From Amyelois transitella (lineage: Eukaryota > Arthropoda > Insecta > Lepidoptera > Pyralidae), in NCBI RefSeq assembly GCF_032362555.1, contig NC_083532.1:4477001-4541000 (forward strand): a stretch of 64,000 bases of DNA, written 5' to 3'. Within the stretch, counting starts at the first letter, position 1; every line of letters starts with the position of its first letter. Positions 34,901 to 45,157 of the stretch are shown in pieces. The position numbers and the translations under genes were made by a program. The notes beneath the pieces were generated by a model. That model searched no databases. It worked only from the letters and a program-made list of their open reading frames with translations, and had not been told where the DNA came from.

Positions 34901-37900
34901 TTCACGTTCCACGTACAAAAACGATGCGGAAAAAGTGGCTTCAATTAGCCCGTCGGGATCCGGCACTTGTGTCTACACAAAGTAAAATGTATTTCTGTGA
35001 GAATCATTTTGATGTAAGTTTGATAATATTTGTTACATTTACTTGTACATATTAAAATAATTTTTCTCTTCAAGTTTTCAAAGACGAAAACTCGAATTTT
35101 TAGGTTAGAAATAATGTAAACAATGTTTCGTTCTTTCATTATAGTTGGCCAATGATATGGCAAAATCATATTATTTCGTTTTTACCTTATAATTTAAAAA
35201 TACCTACTATTGCTATAATAATGTATCTTGAGTATATTACTTACATGGATGTCTTCACATTTCTAAATTCAGCAGAGCAGAAGTTACTATTTGTTGCGAA
35301 GAAATTAGCCACCGTAAAGCAATCAATTCTTGGCAAATTTGAACTATCTGCCTTAATATATCCACTTTCCATTATGGGAAAGCAAAATTTATTCAAAAAG
35401 ATAATCGAACGGAAATCACGGTAATAATATGATCCAAATATCAACAAACACCATAATACTTGACAGCGAAAATTCTTGTATTGCAACGCGTGACATCACG
35501 CGTTTTGATTGGTGTTCATTGTCACGTGACTTGAGGGTGAAATATTTGATTACATTTTATTAAATAAAAAAATAATCCCTTGTTTATTGAGGAAAATATT
35601 GTGTTTTTTATTATTTTTACTATAGGAAAATATTGTGTTTTTTATTATTTTTACTATAGAAAAGTAAAAATAATAAAAAACACAATATTTTCCTCAATAA
35701 ACAAGGGATTATTTTTTTATTTAATAAAATGTAATCAAATTTCACCCTCAAGTCACGTGACAATGAACACCAATCAAAACGCGTGATGTCATACCTTTTC
35801 GTGGTAAAATTTTATACTTATTTGAGTACAGTCCACATCCCTATTGTGAAAATGACGTTGTTGAAGAAAATGCTGCAGTGCAGTTTGTTGCCGCTTCTTC
35901 TGCACTGACGCCTCGGAAGCGGCAGTAAACTAAGTTTTAAGTAATTTTATTTGACGTCAACCAATGTTGTTAAACCATACGCTTTGACAATTATTAAGCG
36001 ATATGAAGTATCCTATAATAATAATAATGAATAATAATTTTGAATTTGAATACATATACATATATTTATTCATATATGCGATAACCAATGCGATAAACTT
36101 AGTATCTTAAACAATGCCATCCTTGTGAACTTACTTGCTGAACATACATACATACATATGATCACGTCTATATCCCGTGCGGGGTAGACAGAGCCAACAG
36201 TCTTGAAAAGACTGATAGGCCACATTCAGCTGTATGGCTTTACGAAGATTCAGTGACAGGTTGCTAGCCCATCGCTTAAAAGAAGAATCGCAAGTATATA
36301 AGCTTATCCCTTAGTCGCCTTTATTTACTCCAGGCTTGATGAGACAAGAGCTTTCTCTGATTGGCCTGGGTCTTGGATGTTTATGTTTATAAGTTTAAGT
36401 TATTTATTATAAAATATAGTATCGTTCAGTTAGTATCTCGTAACGCAAGTCTCGAACTTGCTTCGAGGATAACTCCATCAGTGTAATTTGTCCCGTATAT
36501 ATTTATTTATCCTATTCTAAAAGTGCCGGAAAACACACGGCACATACTGTATGTATTAAGAGTAGAAGTAAGAAATAAAATTAAATCCGCCCTTGAGTAC
36601 ATAGTTATTTTTAACTAGAGGCCGCCCGCGACTTCGTCCGCATGGAAACCCTATCAATCCCGCGGGAACTCTGGGATAAAAAGTAGCCTATGTGTTATTC
36701 TGGGTCTTCAGCTACCTACATACCAAATTTCATGGTAATCGGTTCAGTAGTTTTTGCGTGAATGAGTAACAAACATCCATACAAACTTTCGCCTTTATAA
36801 TAGTATAAGTAAGTACAGTAAAAGCTCCCTATTCGCGCTTCCGTCATTCGCGTTTTCACTATTCGCGGTTTAAAAAAATGCAACCCAATTTCTTTATTCG
36901 CGGCAAAAAATTTCTTTATTCGCGGATCTAAAATTTCATACAAAATTCCAGTAGGTGTTTAAGGCAATATCTTTTGCAAGTGCCGTCAAATGGTACCACC
37001 GAGCACTTTGACCTAAGCCGCCTTTGTCGCATTTGCCTTAAACACCGCGGTTGGCGTTTTTGAAAATGTAAACAAACAGAAGAAAGCCACCTTATTTCTG
37101 AAAAAATAAAGTATATTTTTAAATGTTGATGATCCGTTATTTGGTAAAAGGCGCTTTGCCTATTTTTTTGTTTTATCTTTCACATTCGTTACAATAATTG
37201 TGCTCGAGTAACACGTCTCTACTGCTCTCTTCGTTCTTCGTAATTAATAATGTCAACTAAAAAAATTGAGAAACGCGTTTCTACACAAAAAAAATCTGTG
37301 TTACCGCTTAAAGTGAAAATAGAATTATGCTTGATCGTTTACGCCTTGGAGAGTATCTAGGAACGTATCCCCATAAACCCATATAAATTACCATTCTGTA
37401 TTCACGGTTTCTGTATTCGCGGCATATTTATGGAACGTATACCCCGCGAATAAAGAGATTTTACTGTATAGTAGGATGTCTTTTTATGTATTCATTCATT
37501 CATTCATATGGTCACGTTTATATCCCTTGCGGGGTAGACAGAGCCAACAGTCTTGAAAAGACTGAATGGCCACATTCAGCTATTTGGCTTAATGATAGAA
37601 TTGAGATTGAAATAGTGACAGGGTGCTAGCCCATCGCCTAAAAGAAGAATCCCAAGTTGTAAGCCTATCCCTCAGTCGCCTTTTACGACATCCATGAGAG
37701 AGAGATGGAGTGGTCCTATTCTTTTTTTGTATTGATGCCGGGAACCACACGGCAGATCTTTTTATGTTACTACTAAAAAATTTGTTGTGCACAACAATAA
37801 AGTATTCACAAACAAACAAACAAACTTAAATTACCAACATACTGACCTGACTAAAGTCATATTGAGCAGGTCCAGCTGAACAACGGACTTGTCCGAGTTG

Positions 37901-39318
37901 AGCACTTGCACGTATCTGGTCTCCGGGATCTCGTCCGTGTCCAAATCCGGAAGGATCTGAGTTTCCGTTGACTGAAACAAGGTGAATGGTATTTATTTTA
38001 TTTATTTATTTATTTATGTACACAAAATTATATACAGAAGCATTTATAACAGTAATACTAGTACAAAGGTGCTACTTATTTCAAAAGAAATCTCTTCCAG
38101 TAGACCCATGAGAGGAGAGATTAATTTTGGAGCGGTATGGCATGTGCATAAATGTAGAGTTAAATATGTTAGTGTTGTTTAGATTCTTTTGAGGCGATGG
38201 GCTAGCAACCTGTCACTATTTGAATCTCAATTCTATCATTAAGCCAAATAGTTGTACGTGGCCATTCAGTCTTTTCAACACTGTTGGCTCTGTGTACCCC
38301 GCAAGGGATATAGTTGTGAGTCGTGACCATATATATGTATGTAGTGTTGCCTATTGATAGACCACTATTGATACATACATAAAATCACGCCTCTTTCCCA
38401 GAGGGGTAGGCAGTGACTACATCTTTCCACTTGCCACGATCACTGCACAATTTCTTATCTATACATACATACACATAATCACCTCTATATCCCTTGCGGG
38501 GTAAACAGTGCCAACAGTAATCAAAGGCTAAGAGGCCACGTTCAGCTGTTTGGCTTAATGATAGAATTGAGATTCAAATAGTGACAGGTTGCTGGCACAT
38601 CACCTAAAAAGAATGCCAAGTTTGTAAGCCTATCCCTCAGTCGCCTTTACATCCATGGGAAAGTGATGGAGTGGTCCTATTCTTTTTTGTATTGGTGCCG
38701 GGAACCACACGGCAAATAAACAAAATTAAAAATAACAATAAAACTCACCTGGCCCTGTCTATAATTGCTGCGTGACATTTCCACAATTTGTAATTGTCCT
38801 GTAAAAAGAATTATATAGTTTTAAAATCGCCTACTAATATTGTGAATGCGGAAGTAACTCATAAACCACTGTTCTGATCTTGATATTACACCCACATCAT
38901 GATTATTTACAAGAGGCCGCCCTCGACTTCATCGGAATGGAAACCCTATAAACCCGCGGGAACTCCGGAATAAAAATAGCATATATGTTATTCTGGGGTC
39001 TTCAGCTACCAACATACCAAATTTAATTGTCATCAGTTCAGTAGTTTTTGCGTGAAAGCATAACAAACATCCATACTGACATACTCACAGACTTTCACAT
39101 TTATAATGTTAGTAGGATGTCTACATCCCTTGTTATATATATATTGCTCATTTTATAGTAAAACATAGCATGTTATAGTTATTTCATATTATATTATACA
39201 GATTAAAACAGAGGAAACATATTTTAAAAAAAATTTTTTCTTATATCTCACCATCTCTGAATTCCGTTGTGAGCAGCGAGTCGGTGGCCACCTGCACAGA
39301 GCCTTCTTCGTCAGACAT
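28911..39318 (-). CDS. C2H2 zinc-finger protein (nine exons, 329 aa)
   Basis: Exons in transcript order: 39252-39318, 38749-38798, 37847-37971, 34366-34475, 32424-32539, 31442-31497, 30152-30323, 29288-29432 and 28911-29059 (990 nt). All are GT-AG with consistent phases. The N-terminal 150 residues are acidic and Gln/Ser/Thr-rich (starting MSDEEGSVQVATDSLL, then YVQVLNSDKSVVQLDLLNM and FVVMDGQQGPLLFLQSG), like an activation or protein-binding region. A basic KKHGRKRK patch lies in exon 7 and may be a nuclear signal. Three zinc-finger-like units follow: residues 213-236 (YSCKMC with AHKAEEH), 251-274 (C253, C256, H269, H274) and 299-322 (C301, C304, H317, H322). Linkers are long and not of the TGEKP type. 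It probably binds DNA or chromatin; I do not recognise the orthologue. Introns are packed with retroposons, and the exon 5 donor has two further copies downstream. Confidence 0.85.
29468..29586 (+). mobile_element. SINE-B, 5'-truncated
   Basis: Only the body and tail remain, from CTTTTTCTGATTGGG to CAGTGTAATTTGTC, followed by an A-run. It lies 36 bases upstream of the exon 8 acceptor of the zinc-finger gene, antisense to it. Confidence 0.65.
29626..29735 (+). mobile_element. RTE 3'-end scrap
   Basis: AGCTATGAATGCGGATGAAG, ACAAGTGGGAAGAATTCTCT and CTCTGGGAAAGAGGCGTG match the RTE end; the middle is shortened. Confidence 0.5.
29862..30112 (-). mobile_element. SINE-A copy near zinc-finger exon 7 donor
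   Basis: Reverse orientation from CATACATACATATCACG to GCCGGGAACCACACGGCACG. An (AACG/AATG)n tract separates it from the exon 7 donor, about 40 bases away. Confidence 0.7.
30355..30535 (-). mobile_element. SINE-A partial copy
   Basis: ATACATATAATGCGGGGTGG through CTTTTACGTCATCCATGGG. It starts about 30 bases upstream of the exon 7 acceptor. Confidence 0.6.
30805..31190 (-). mobile_element. Three tandem Helitron-like 3' ends
   Basis: The segment GCCCGCGACTTCGTCCGCGT to GATGAATAATTTTCCC recurs at 30810, 30928 and 31046 (about 118-bp spacing), each followed by TTTTTTTTCACATTTT. The first two copies lack the rest of the element; the third runs on to GCAGCGTGATGTTATATAGC. Confidence 0.65.
31187..31376 (-). 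mobile_element. Helitron-like repeat, second type
   Basis: AACTAGCGACCCGCCCCGGC to TTTTATACTATGTAGTGATG, nearly identical to 16655-16858. It ends about 65 bases before zinc-finger exon 6. Confidence 0.55.
31590..31755 (-). mobile_element. RTE 3' end, reverse
   Basis: CATACATAAAATCACGCCTC, CTTGCCACGATCTCTGCATA and GCTCGGCGGTTTCGGGTACT, truncated after CTTTACCAGGACAG, where a SINE-A 3' piece (to 31800) is joined. Confidence 0.7.
31900..32062 (-). mobile_element. SINE-A partial copy
   Basis: ATAATTACGTCTATATCCCT through TTTCAAGTTTATAAGTC, between the two extra donor copies. Short plus-oriented SINE-A 3' pieces adjoin both donor copies (31845-31890 and 32113-32160). Confidence 0.6.
32179..32413 (+). 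mobile_element. SINE-B copy beside zinc-finger exon 5
   Basis: Complete head (GACGGCCTCTGTGGCGCAGC, GTTCGAATCCCGGCCAGG), body and tail. Its tail ends about 10 bases from the exon 5 donor, antisense to the gene. Confidence 0.85.
32562..32762 (+). mobile_element. Helitron-like repeat
   Basis: TCCTACTACTATTATAAAGG to GAAGTCGCGGGCGGCCTCTA, ending CTAGT, 89% or so like 2872-3089 by eye. It ends facing zinc-finger exon 5, about 23 bases from its acceptor. Confidence 0.6.
33045..33328 (+). mobile_element. Helitron-like repeat
   Basis: TATACTAAAATTATAAAGCT to GCGGACACAGCTAGT, with the CTTGAGGGCTTCAATGATGC core, in the opposite orientation to the copies at 30.8 kb. Confidence 0.55.
33405..33665 (+). 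mobile_element. SINE-A, 5'-truncated, plus extra tail piece
   Basis: GGGTAGGCTTATAAACTTGG to ACCATATGTATGTATG (33590), then a second short 3' piece (GACTGCCGGCTCTGTCCACC to GAGACGTGATTATA). Confidence 0.6.
33675..34340 (+). mobile_element. Helitron-like fragments
   Basis: 33675-33815 matches the reverse complement of the 31187-31376 type, with an extended tail containing a further conserved segment. 34028-34275 is another TATTATAAAGCTGAAGAGTT to ACAGCTAGT copy. 34290-34340 is a scrap of the first type. The last ends about 25 bases from the exon 4 donor. Confidence 0.5.
34576..35842 (+). mobile_element. Non-autonomous DNA transposon with THAP-domain remnant (P-like)
   Basis: Bounded by inverted repeats ATAGGGATGTGGACT and AGTCCACATCCCTAT. 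Inside, 34822-35014 encodes a THAP-type zinc domain: C-x4-C early, then after a frame shift near 34922 a KKWLQLARRDP segment and FCENHF, followed by a possible donor. A later frame at 35245-35424 may be a leftover exon. THAP domains are typical of P-element-type transposases. No catalytic core is present and I could not find a clean target-site duplication, so the superfamily is a guess. It lies in intron 3 of the zinc-finger gene. Confidence 0.6.
35491..35792. repeat. Long inverted repeat (fold-back)
   Basis: The left arm, from TGACATCACGCGTTTTGATT to about 35614, is matched by the right arm from about 35665 to AATCAAAACGCGTGATGTCA. The arms are about 125 bases and nearly perfect. The short loop contains a second copy of TATAGGAAAATATTGTG and the following T-rich bases. 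It is the right part of the THAP-containing element. Confidence 0.85.
35846..36050 (+). repeat. Family C repeat
   Basis: GTGAAAATGACGTTGTTGAA, CCGCTTCTTCTGCACTGACG, GACGTCAACCAATGTTGTTA and an (AAT)n/GAATTTGAATA tail. It is one of the more complete copies and abuts the end of the THAP element. Confidence 0.6.
36150..36335 (-). mobile_element. SINE-A partial copy
   Basis: CATATGATCACGTCTATATC through CCCTTAGTCGCC; the 5'-end scrap GCCGGAAAACACACGGCACA appears after the following SINE-B (36522-36542), so the SINE-B probably inserted into it. Confidence 0.6.
36335..36510 (+). mobile_element. SINE-B, 5'-truncated, inside SINE-A
   Basis: GCTTGATGAGACAAGAGCTT, body and tail to GTGTAATTTGTCCCGTATAT. 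The tRNA-like head is absent. Confidence 0.6.
36612..36813 (-). mobile_element. Helitron-like repeat
   Basis: AACTAGAGGCCGCCCGCGAC to CGCCTTTATAATAGTA. Its expected end (TAGTAGGATG) reappears at 37469 after a pogo-type element, so the latter interrupted it. Confidence 0.6.
36814..37468 (+). mobile_element. pogo/Tigger-like MITE
   Basis: Inverted ends TACAGTAAAAGCTCCCTATT and AATAAAGAGATTTTACTGTA, flanked by TA, with internal ATTCGCGG motifs near both ends. These are typical of the Tc1-mariner pogo group. A start codon near 37251 opens a Lys-rich N-terminus (MSTKKIEKRVSTQKKS) like Tigger transposases, but it stops after about 36 codons. It is a deletion derivative. Confidence 0.7.
37497..37754 (-). 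mobile_element. SINE-A copy, full length
   Basis: Flanked by CTTTTTATGT (about 37480 and 37758), a plausible target-site duplication, with an (ATTC)n tract beside the 3' end. It runs to GCCGGGAACCACACGGCAG. It lies about 90 bases from zinc-finger exon 3. Confidence 0.75.
38030..38160 (+). repeat. Possible LINE 3'-end fragment
   Basis: AAAAGAAATCTCTTCCAGTA and GACCCATGAGAGGAGAG resemble the 3' region of the LINE fragment near 43310. Short and diverged. Confidence 0.3.
38186..38345 (+). mobile_element. SINE-A, 5'-truncated
   Basis: TTCTTTTGAGGCGATGGGCT to ATATATGTATGTAG. An extra TGAGTCG is inserted in the GTCGTGAC region. Confidence 0.6.
38375..38455 (-). mobile_element. RTE 3'-end fragment, reverse
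   Basis: ACATAAAATCACGCCTCTTT to CTTGCCACGATCACTGCA. Confidence 0.65.
38466..38714 (-). mobile_element. SINE-A copy
   Basis: ACATACATACACATAATCAC to GGTGCCGGGAACCACACGGC; the SINE 5' end lies about 35 bases from the donor of zinc-finger exon 2. Confidence 0.7.
38900..39118 (-). mobile_element. Helitron-like repeat, diverged
   Basis: AGAGGCCGCCCTCGACTTCA to ATTTATAATGTTAGTAGGAT. Confidence 0.5.
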
Positions 39319-39493
39319 GATTTAGTGCTGAAATTATATTTTATTTTATTGGTAAGACCAATGATTACAATATGCGATAAAAATAGTATGAGATTCATAA
39401 TACATAATTCAATTAATTATTTACAATATATATCAATTTTGTTTACTTATATTTCTTTATTTATACATATATACATATAGTCACATCTATATT

Positions 39494-39728
39494 GACGGCC
39501 TCTGTGGCGCAGCGGTAGTGCGCTTGTCTGTGTCACCGGAGGTCCCGGGTTCGAATCCCGGCGGGGGCATGATGAGAAACGAACTTTCTCTGATTGGCCT
39601 GGGTCTTGGATGTGCATCTATATACGTATTTATTATAAAATATAGTATCGTTGAGTCAGTATCTCGTAACACAAGTTTCGAACTTACTTCGAGGTTAACT
39701 CAATCTGTGTAATTTGTCACGTATATAC
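39494..39728 (+). mobile_element. SINE-B copy
   Basis: GACGGCCTCTGTGGCGCAGC, GTTCGAATCCCGGCGGGGGC, body and AACTCAATCTGTGTAATTTG tail. It lies upstream of the zinc-finger start codon, inserted into a SINE-A scrap (GTCACATCTATATT before, TATATATTCCTTGCGGGGTA after). Confidence 0.85.
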
Positions 39729-39739
39729 CATATATATAT

Positions 39740-41560
39740 TCCTTGCGGGGTAGACCAAATTTTCATAGGACTCTCACATAACCTACAAAATTAACCCAGG
39801 TACACAAATTCTCATGGGAACGCAGGTAAATAAAGCTCTAAAAATATTCTGCTAGTGAAATGCCTGTAATATTTACTCACTGTAAAAATTTGCATAGGTT
39901 ATGTTGGTAAATTACATTATGGTAACTACAATGACCACTTGCCATTTTGAGTCGTGGTCATTTAAAGATATCACAATATTTGAGAAATTCGAATGCAGTA
40001 AATATTTCGTAAACAAACACAAAACAAAACGTCAAAATATATTTTGTCCATTTTTCTTGCAACACCATTATAGCGAGTGTTTCTATTTAATCCGTGATAT
40101 ATTCAATTTTATTATTGCAACAATACTCACGATTTAATGGCAACAATAACTTTTGTATAAACACTGACAAATAGTTTCAATTTAAGTAGAATGGTTCAAA
40201 TATAAATGACGATTCAGATGTTATCACACAGAATTGTTGAACTATTAATTTCTATGAAATCTTGAGAGACGATTTCTTTTTTTGTAGTTCATTCTCATTC
40301 ATGTATTGTACCAACCAAAGTAACAAAAATGTTGCCAGAAACAATAAAATACCCCACAACCACAACCCAGACTCAGCCACATTAAAATGTAAATAAATTA
40401 TTCATAAAACATATATATTTTATTTAATAATGTTTTTTCCCGTAATTACTTTTTTAATATATAAATTTAAATCATCATACAAGTTTGATACAGAAAAAGA
40501 TGTACCAGTGTATGTGATTATCGGGTTCTCTTTCTAACACACATAATCTACACTAACTCTGTCTCCCTCTAATAATCACTAAAATGTAGAGCCAGCCACG
40601 CGAATTTCAACCGAGCTACAAACATTATGAAAGTCTGTAACAAAGTAGTTCCTAATAAAATTATGCATAACGTTGTCTCTTTCGCTCTTAGGTAAACGCC
40701 GTAAACGACTTACAAAATAAGAAAACCGTGTTATTCTTTAAATAGATTACAATTTCACTGTAAATAAAATTTCAACTATAAAGAAAAAATGATTCTGCTG
40801 AGATTTATTACATCGAAACTTGATTAAATAGCGCAGTTTGATTGTAATAAATTCATGAAAATTGTATTCTAAAACGCGATATCAAAGTTTTCACGTTTGC
40901 TTGATATAAAAGAACGGCTGATAGATTAGCAGGCGGGAGGTCCGTGGCTACTACGTAGGGCGGTGCTGGCAGGGAGCCGCTCTAATTCCTTGCCATCAGA
41001 TATGTTGACGCGTAAGCAATCATATATGGTAAAATAATGTCAAATATGTCAAGAAAATGATAAAGAGAGACTTCGGTCTCAACCACACGCTTAGTAGCTA
41101 ATTTGACTTCCTTTTGCAAAATTTTAGAATGTTACATAAATTTTTTTATTATAATTTATAGAAGAAAATTTTAATAACACCTTTGATGAATATAGCCTAC
41201 ATATCTATCTACTGTTTTTTATTTCGCATAAACATTGATATACAGAATTAGGTGTACGTATAAATTATAACAAAAGTATTGTAGAGTCGAGACAGCTCAT
41301 TACTAATGAATCATCATATTTTATTGAACACGTCAACAAGTGGTAAAAATCCAATTAAATATTGTAATTAGTCAAAAAATAAAGACTGTTGGCTCTGTCT
41401 ACCTCGTGTGGAATTTAGACGTGCAAAGTGAAGTACCTACCTAAGAAGGCAGAACTTTAATGAACATTACTCACGCTAACGCTACGAAATTAACGTTTGT
41501 TTATTAGATGGAGTAAAATTAGCATACATAATAAGACATTATATAAAAACTTAAAACGAC
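39740..41560. other. AT-rich intergenic stretch
   Basis: No recognisable coding sequence or repeat except a short SINE-A 3' scrap near 41383-41425. A GC-richer island near 40925-40985 (GCGGGAGGTCCGTGGC region) could be a promoter or non-coding exon. The upstream region and leader of the zinc-finger gene should begin here. Confidence 0.35.
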
Positions 41561-41574
41561 ATTAACTATTCCTA

Positions 41575-42030
41575 GCCATGTGGTTCACAGTTCTTAAGAA
41601 TAGGATTCTCCACTCTATTTTTTACTAGTGTGTAAAAGGCGACTAAGGGAAAAACGGAATTATCTAGTGCAAGTTTCCATGCTGGACCAATGCTTCCCGC
41701 GCAGATAGAAAAGTCACACAACGTAGAGACTTATAAACTTGGGTTTCTTAGGCGACGAACTATTAATATTTAATAGCCCTTAATCTCATTAAGTCATCCA
41801 GGTAAACGAATGCTTTGAATCTTATGATTATTGACTCTGTCTACTCCGTTTAAGGATATAGACCAATCTAGATCTAGATTCAAAAAGGCGTTAAACAAAT
41901 TATTATAAAAAAATATACATACATACATATGGTCACGTCTATATCCCTTGCGGGATTGACAGAGCCAACAGTCTTGCAAAAGACTGAATGACCACGTTCA
42001 GCTATTTGGCTTTATGATAGAATTGAGAGA
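41575..42030. mobile_element. Diverged and partial SINE-A copies
   Basis: 41575-41880 is an old plus-oriented copy (CATGTGGTTCACAGTTCTTA, GGCGACTAAGGG, GACTCTGTCTACTCCG). 41920-42030 is a younger reverse 3' part (CATATGGTCACGTCTATATC). Confidence 0.5.
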
Positions 42031-42294
42031 TACCTATATAAAAAAAATTAATTACGAGATATTAGTTAACAATTTTACATTAAAAATAATGTTAAATTGT
42101 AATTAATAATTTGCTTGTGTGATGGGACCAAGGGGTCCAAAAGTAAATAACATTTTTTTTTAATTTGTAGTTTAGGTTTTTTTTTTAAATAAGGTAGATT
42201 TATTATTATTTAGTTTAGGAATTATAATACTTAATCACAATTAAAAAAAATAAAGCACAAAAGAATTAAAACAAAAAAAAATTTTGTTACATAC

Positions 42295-42535
42295 ATAAAA
42301 TCACGCCTCTTTCCCGGAGGGGTAGGCAGAGACTACCTCTTTCCACTTGCCACGATCTCTGCATACTTCTTTCGCTTCGTCCACATTCATAACTCTCTTC
42401 ATACAAGCTCGGCGGTTTCGGGTACTTTTGACCTGACCCTTTACCAGGACGTCCTTAATTTGATCAAGATACGTTCGTCTAGGTCTTCCCACTCCGACCT
42501 TTCCCTCCACACTCTCCTTGTATATCTGTAAAAAT
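42295..42535 (-). mobile_element. RTE 3' end, reverse, open frame
   Basis: A good copy of the RTE C-terminal coding end: on the minus strand it reads [19 protein letters not shown], then the [17 protein letters not shown] segment and a stop, preceded on the plus strand by CATACATA. Confidence 0.8.
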
Positions 42536-43200
42536 TATGTTCGTTCTTAAAAATTCAAAAAGAGAGTCAATTGACTACAGCGGTATTGTGTATCTTGGTT
42601 GAAGATCTCATCAGAACATGTTTGTTTAACTTTCAAATCAAATGTTTAAATCATACGTGACGGCTTAAAGACGACAAATACGGGCGGGAGTTTAGACCGG
42701 CCTCCCGCCAGTACCGGCTCACCGTGTAGTTAGGGACTCCCCAGTACACAATTCCAGCGATTTGTATTTATACAACGAGACGAGAAAACATTAAAAGCGA
42801 GATTCAGTCCGGACGCTCCTATTGGTTGTTGGCGTGACGCAGGGGAACTCGAATGGAAAGCAATAATGTGGACGGCTTTATGCGAACGAAAGCAATTGTG
42901 AAACAAGTTTTTATAAAATTCATGTACAATAAAAATTGTATGAAGGGTTCGAGACGTGATGCAAAATTATTGTGTACTGGAGTTGTTGATTCGGTAATAA
43001 ATTACATTGTTGTAGTATTATACTGCATTGTAATTCTTCATTGCATGATGCTTATTAAGGAGTAGAGATGATAAGTCAATTTAATTATACGGGTCATAAA
43101 ATTTGACTCATTCATGAGAGTAAACAATCTCTGTATGTAAATTTTATATATATATATAGATATATAAAAATTAGTAAGTATGTTTATTATCCTTTATTTA
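42536..43200. other. Intergenic, with a GC-richer island
   Basis: 42680-42860 is GC-richer than its surroundings and contains CCTATTGGTTG (an inverted CCAAT context). It could be a promoter or first exon of an unidentified transcript, perhaps the protein B gene. The short frame after 42853 is not recognisable. Confidence 0.25.
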
Positions 43201-43209
43201 TTATCACCC

Positions 43210-44170
43210 ACACAAAGGTTAGATAGATAAAACTCTTTATTGCACCATAAGAGTAAAACATACAAAACAACTCAAAGCAGATATAGATGGTACAAAGGCG
43301 GACTTATCGCTAAAGCAATCTCTTCCAGTCAACCTTTGGGTGGAAGGAAATCAAACAGGAGATTGGCGTTGGCGCAGAGCAAGATAAATAAATGTTTGAA
43401 CATAATAAAATACATACATAATATATATCTATATATAATACATATAAATACATACAAATACGCATAAATACAGATAAAAACATAATAATAACATATACTT
43501 AGGATAGAGTAGAAAGATAGTGAGACCTAACGAGATTTTTGAAACTATTAATAGTCTGGGCTTTCCTGATATCGACAGGAAGAGCATTCCATAGACGGAC
43601 AGCTTGTACAGTAAAAGAGTGGGAGTAAAAATTGGTGTTGGATGTCGGTAGTCTTAGTCGTAGGGTAACCGTGCTACGCAGACTGCGGGTGGCGCCTTGG
43701 GCATCGCTATAAAAATTGAAGCGCTCCTTTAAATAAGATGGAGAAAACGGATTAAATAAGACCGAATAGAGCATTGTCACAATATGCAAATTGCGACGGA
43801 GTCGGATAGGAAGCCACTTCAGCTGCGAACGGAAAGAAGAAACGTGATCATATTTGCGAAGCCCAAATATGAAACGTATAGAAAGATTTTGAAGACGCTC
43901 GAGTTTGTTTAACTGTTCCTCAGTGACGTCGAGATAAGCAGTATCAGCGTAATCAAGGAGAGGGAGAAGAAGAGATTGTGTCAGCGCAATTTTAGTATCA
44001 ATAGGTAGGAAATTACGTAACCTTCTAAGCGAGCTGAATGCTAAGAACATTTTCCTGCTCACGTCATTAATATGATGCGACCATGACAAAGTTTTGTCGA
44101 ATATTAAACCCAAATTTTTTACCTTGTCACTAAAAGGAATTACCACATTATCAAAATTAAGAGGAGGCAC
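43210..44170 (-). pseudogene. 5'-truncated LINE: C-terminal reverse-transcriptase ORF plus 3' region
   Basis: 43499-44170 is an open frame of 223 codons with the post-catalytic part of a Jockey/CR1-group reverse transcriptase: a KNLGLIFDKTLSW segment, SLLLPLLDYADTAYLD, a LERLQNLSIRFIFGL segment and VRLWNALPVDIR near the end. The catalytic palm (F/Y-ADD) and endonuclease are absent, so it cannot move by itself. 43210-43498 on the same strand looks like its 3' UTR, matching the piece at 5664-5757. The frame is intact, suggesting a fairly recent insertion. The exact clade is not certain. Confidence 0.8.
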
Positions 44171-44516
44171 TTATCTCCAATCAATACGAGAAACAAAATA
44201 ATGTTAAGGTTCTTTGTTAACCCAATGGTATACAGGTGCAATTTTTGTGCAATAAATTTTTAAATAAATAAATAAACCGCGTTGCATTTTTTCCGCATTA
44301 GTAAGTAAAGTCAATTACGTATCTTAATACTGATAGTTATCAGTATCATTTTATTTCAAGCAATTATGTACTCGACTTAAACTATTGAGTGTGCCGTCTC
44401 GCATAGACCTCTCGAATGAGGCGATGGAGTGGGCGAGCGGGCAAGCGCAGTAGTCTCAACTCAACCAGGCAATTCTGACGTCACCATTAGCCATACCGTC
44501 TCACGCACCTAGGTCA

Positions 44517-44773
44517 TCCATACATACATATAATCACGTCTATATCCCTTGCGGGGTAAACAGAGCCGACAGTCTTAAAAAGACTGATAGGCGACGTTCA
44601 GCTGTTTGGCTTAATGAAAGAATATTGCGATTCAAATAACGACAGGTTGCTAGCCTGTCGCCTAAAAGAAGAATCTCAAGTTTATAAGCCTATCCCCTAG
44701 TCGCCTTTTACTACATCCACGGGGAAAGAGATGGAGTGATCCTGTTCTTTTTCCTATTGGTGCCACACGGCAC
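44517..44773 (-). mobile_element. SINE-A copy, nearly full length
   Basis: CATACATACATATAATCACG to GGTGCCACACGGCAC (GGGAAC deleted near the end). Confidence 0.7.
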
Positions 44774-44867
44774 ACATAGCTCACAGGACACAAGATGCAA
44801 CTATTTCACTATATGCATTAACTGCGTATTCCTGTGGCCATCAGATAGTGTAATGCTTTTTGTAGGA

Positions 44868-45018
44868 CTTACATCAGCCTTGGAAGCGGCAATAAACTAA
44901 GTTTTAAGTTATTTATTTGACGTCAACCAATGTTGTCAAACCAAACGTTTTGACAATTATTAAGCAATATGAAGTATCCTATAATAATGAATAAAAATTT
45001 CGAATTTGAATTTTGATT
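44868..45018 (+). repeat. Family C repeat
   Basis: ACATCAGCCTTGGAAGCGGC, GACGTCAACCAATGTTGTCA and an AATAATGAATAAAAATTTCG tail. Confidence 0.55.
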
Positions 45019-45157
45019 TAAATCTTATAAAATAAAATACGTACATAAAAATTTGTACAAATATGAAAAAAATGGATTTGCGGAATGCAGCATGTTCTTT
45101 TGGCATGATGTCAAGAATGACCTTACTTCCTAAAATTATGATTCCAATTATAGATGG

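Noticed and set aside
39901..40137. 78-codon plus-strand frame upstream of the zinc-finger gene
   Set aside because: No recognisable features or splice context; probably chance.
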